A model generated the notes under the pieces. The model had not been told where the DNA came from and did not search any database. It saw only the letters and a program-made list of their open reading frames with translations. Source: Sva-07 sp041686315 (GTDB lineage: Bacteria > Actinomycetota > Acidimicrobiia > Acidimicrobiales > Ilumatobacteraceae). From it: a DNA stretch of 15,109 bases. Numbering within the stretch: position 1 is the first letter of the stretch; every line of letters begins with the position of its first letter. The stretch is taken from positions 1-15,109 of the forward strand of contig JAWLEC010000076.1 of NCBI GenBank assembly GCA_041686315.1, given 5' to 3'. Of the stretch, positions 13,968 through 15,109 are shown in pieces. The position numbers and the translations under genes are program-made.

Positions 13968-14999
13968 CTACCGGGAGGCGCCGGCCCTGTCGCCCACCGA
14001 GCGCAGGGCATGGCGCACCATCTGCTTGGCGTAGCCCCACTCGTTGTCGTACCACGCCATCACCTTGACCAGGTCGCCGTCGGTGACCGCCGTCATCGTG
14101 AGGTCGACGAGCGAGCCGTGACCGTCGCCCACGATGTCCGACGACACGAGCGGGTCGTCGCTCACACCGAGCACACCCCGGTACCGGTCGCTCTCGCTCT
14201 CCTCGCGGAAGATCCGGTTCAGTTCTTCGGCGCTGGTGTCACGGGAGGTGACGGCGACGATGTCGGCGATCGATCCTGCGGCCACCGGGACCCGGAGTGC
14301 TACCCCGTCGAAGTGGCCGCTCACCGCAGGCACGACCTTGCCGGTGGCGTCGGCTGCGCCGGTGGTCGTCGGCACGATGTTGGCTGCTGCGGCGCGGCCG
14401 CGCCGCCACTTGCCGGCCGGGGCGTCGACCAGTTCCTGGCTCGAGGTGTAGGCGTGGACCGTCGTCATCGTCGCCTTGCGCACTCCGACCCGCCGGTCGA
14501 GGACCTCCATCACGGGTGCGATGCAGTTCGTGGTGCAGCTCGCCGTCGACACGAGCTCGTTGCCGGTGACGTCGTCGTCGTTCACCCCCGGCACCACGGT
14601 GGCCACGTCGCCACCCTTCGCCGGGGCCGACAGCACGACGCGTCGTGCACCGGCGTCGAGATGTCGGCGCATCTCGTCCTCGGTGCGGAAGATCCCGGTG
14701 CACTCGAAGACGAGCTCCACGTCGAGATCGCTCCACGGCAGCTCGGCAGGGTCCTTCACGCCGAGCACCTGGATCGACCGGTCGCCGCCCGCGACACCTC
14801 CCACGACGAGGCGGGAGTCCTCCGATCGGGCGTCGGTGCGGCTGCCGTACACGGTGTCGTGGCGGAGCAGGTAGGCGAGGTTCTCGGGATCGGCGATGTC
14901 GTTGACGGCGACGACCTCCACCCCGTCCTCTTCCAGCAGTGCCCGCAGTGTCGCTCGACCGATGCGTCCGAGCCCGTTGATCGCCACACGTGTCGTCAT
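13968..14999 (-). CDS. gap: Glyceraldehyde-3-phosphate dehydrogenase, type I
   Basis: A 343-residue glycolytic enzyme that oxidatively phosphorylates glyceraldehyde-3-phosphate to 1,3-bisphosphoglycerate. The Rossmann start INGLGRIGR (7-15) and Asp34 in VNDI suggest NAD as cofactor. The active site is STASCTTN, with catalytic Cys155, and His182 in TVHAYTSSQ. NIVPTTTGAA (207-216) and the C-terminal WYDNEWGYAKQMV (316-328) are standard. The S-loop reads DAPAGKWRRGRAAAANI (192-208) and the phosphate-binding segment RVPVAAGSIADIVAV (236-250) departs from the common RVPTPTGSVVD, so this may be a second Gap isoform instead of the main glycolytic one. No pgk or tpi is adjacent inside the window. GAGGAG about 6 nt upstream of the ATG supports the start. 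Confidence 0.95.
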   Translation of the reverse strand: MTTRVAINGLGRIGRATLRALLEEDGVEVVAVNDIADPENLAYLLRHDTVYGSRTDARSEDSRLVVGGVAGGDRSIQVLGVKDPAELPWSDLDVELVFECTGIFRTEDEMRRHLDAGARRVVLSAPAKGGDVATVVPGVNDDDVTGNELVSTASCTTNCIAPVMEVLDRRVGVRKATMTTVHAYTSSQELVDAPAGKWRRGRAAAANIVPTTTGAADATGKVVPAVSGHFDGVALRVPVAAGSIADIVAVTSRDTSAEELNRIFREESESDRYRGVLGVSDDPLVSSDIVGDGHGSLVDLTMTAVTDGDLVKVMAWYDNEWGYAKQMVRHALRSVGDRAGASR

Positions 15000-15092
15000 C
15001 TGTCACTCCTCACGTTCGTCGTCCCGGTGGTTCCCCTCGAGTACCAGCCGGCGCGTACCCGTCGATCCCGCCCCGCAAACTCGACGTTGCAT

Positions 15093-15109
15093 CCGGTGTC
15101 AGACACCGG
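15093..15109. repeat. Perfect 17-bp palindrome at the right edge
   Basis: CCGGTGTC and GACACCGG are perfect 8-bp arms around a single A. It lies about 95 bp upstream of gapA and touches the window end, so the element may extend further. It could be an operator or one copy of a genome-wide repetitive palindrome. It occurs once in this window. Confidence 0.55.

Overview
The window is very GC-rich, tightly packed bacterial chromosome with no rRNA, tRNA, CRISPR array or insertion sequence that I could see. The most likely source is a high-GC actinobacterium, and a marine Acidimicrobiia (Ilumatobacter-like) lineage would fit. The pointers are a DmdA-type demethylase, a fused proline dehydrogenase/P5C dehydrogenase, a subtilisin-inhibitor-like lipoprotein, a small actinobacterial-looking membrane protein, and many start codons placed 6-7 nt after a -10 box (leaderless mRNAs). 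The taxonomy is inference; no marker gene settles it.

Layout. 1-647 (-): sulfurtransferase cut by the left edge. 741-2491 (+): ABC exporter ATPase and permease, overlapping by 4 bp. 2531-4596 (+): a DmdA-like tetrahydrofolate-dependent demethylase and a methylenetetrahydrofolate-reductase-like protein with an N-terminal four-cysteine segment, also overlapping by 4 bp. 4618-5274 (-): HhH-GPD DNA glycosylase. 5342-5623 (-): small membrane protein. 5709-6158 (-): Hsp20 chaperone. 6295-9645 (-): bifunctional PutA. 9751-10464 (+): PAS-AraC regulator, divergent from putA. 10559-12118 (+): acyl-CoA ligase. 12179-12865 (+): hotdog thioesterase. 12878-13264 (-): LapA-domain membrane protein. 13339-13890 (-): SSI-like lipoprotein. 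13968-14999 (-): glyceraldehyde-3-phosphate dehydrogenase. The right edge is a perfect 17-bp palindrome. No gene-free stretch exceeds 300 bases; the largest is 6159-6294.

How the genes work together. The best candidate system is the demethylase/MTHFR pair. The first enzyme would move a methyl group from dimethylsulfoniopropionate (or a related donor) to tetrahydrofolate, and the second would bring the resulting 5-methyl-THF back into the one-carbon pool. A clean inverted repeat sits just upstream of the -10 box of this unit. The second unit is putA with a divergent PAS-AraC protein as its probable regulator; this PutA has no N-terminal DNA-binding domain of its own. The acyl-CoA ligase and thioesterase make a third possible pair.

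Two modes of translation start are visible. Seven genes have a TA dinucleotide of a -10-like box exactly 10 or 11 nt before ATG and no usable Shine-Dalgarno. Others (ABC permease, glycosylase, hsp20, ligase, gapA) have a good purine-rich Shine-Dalgarno.
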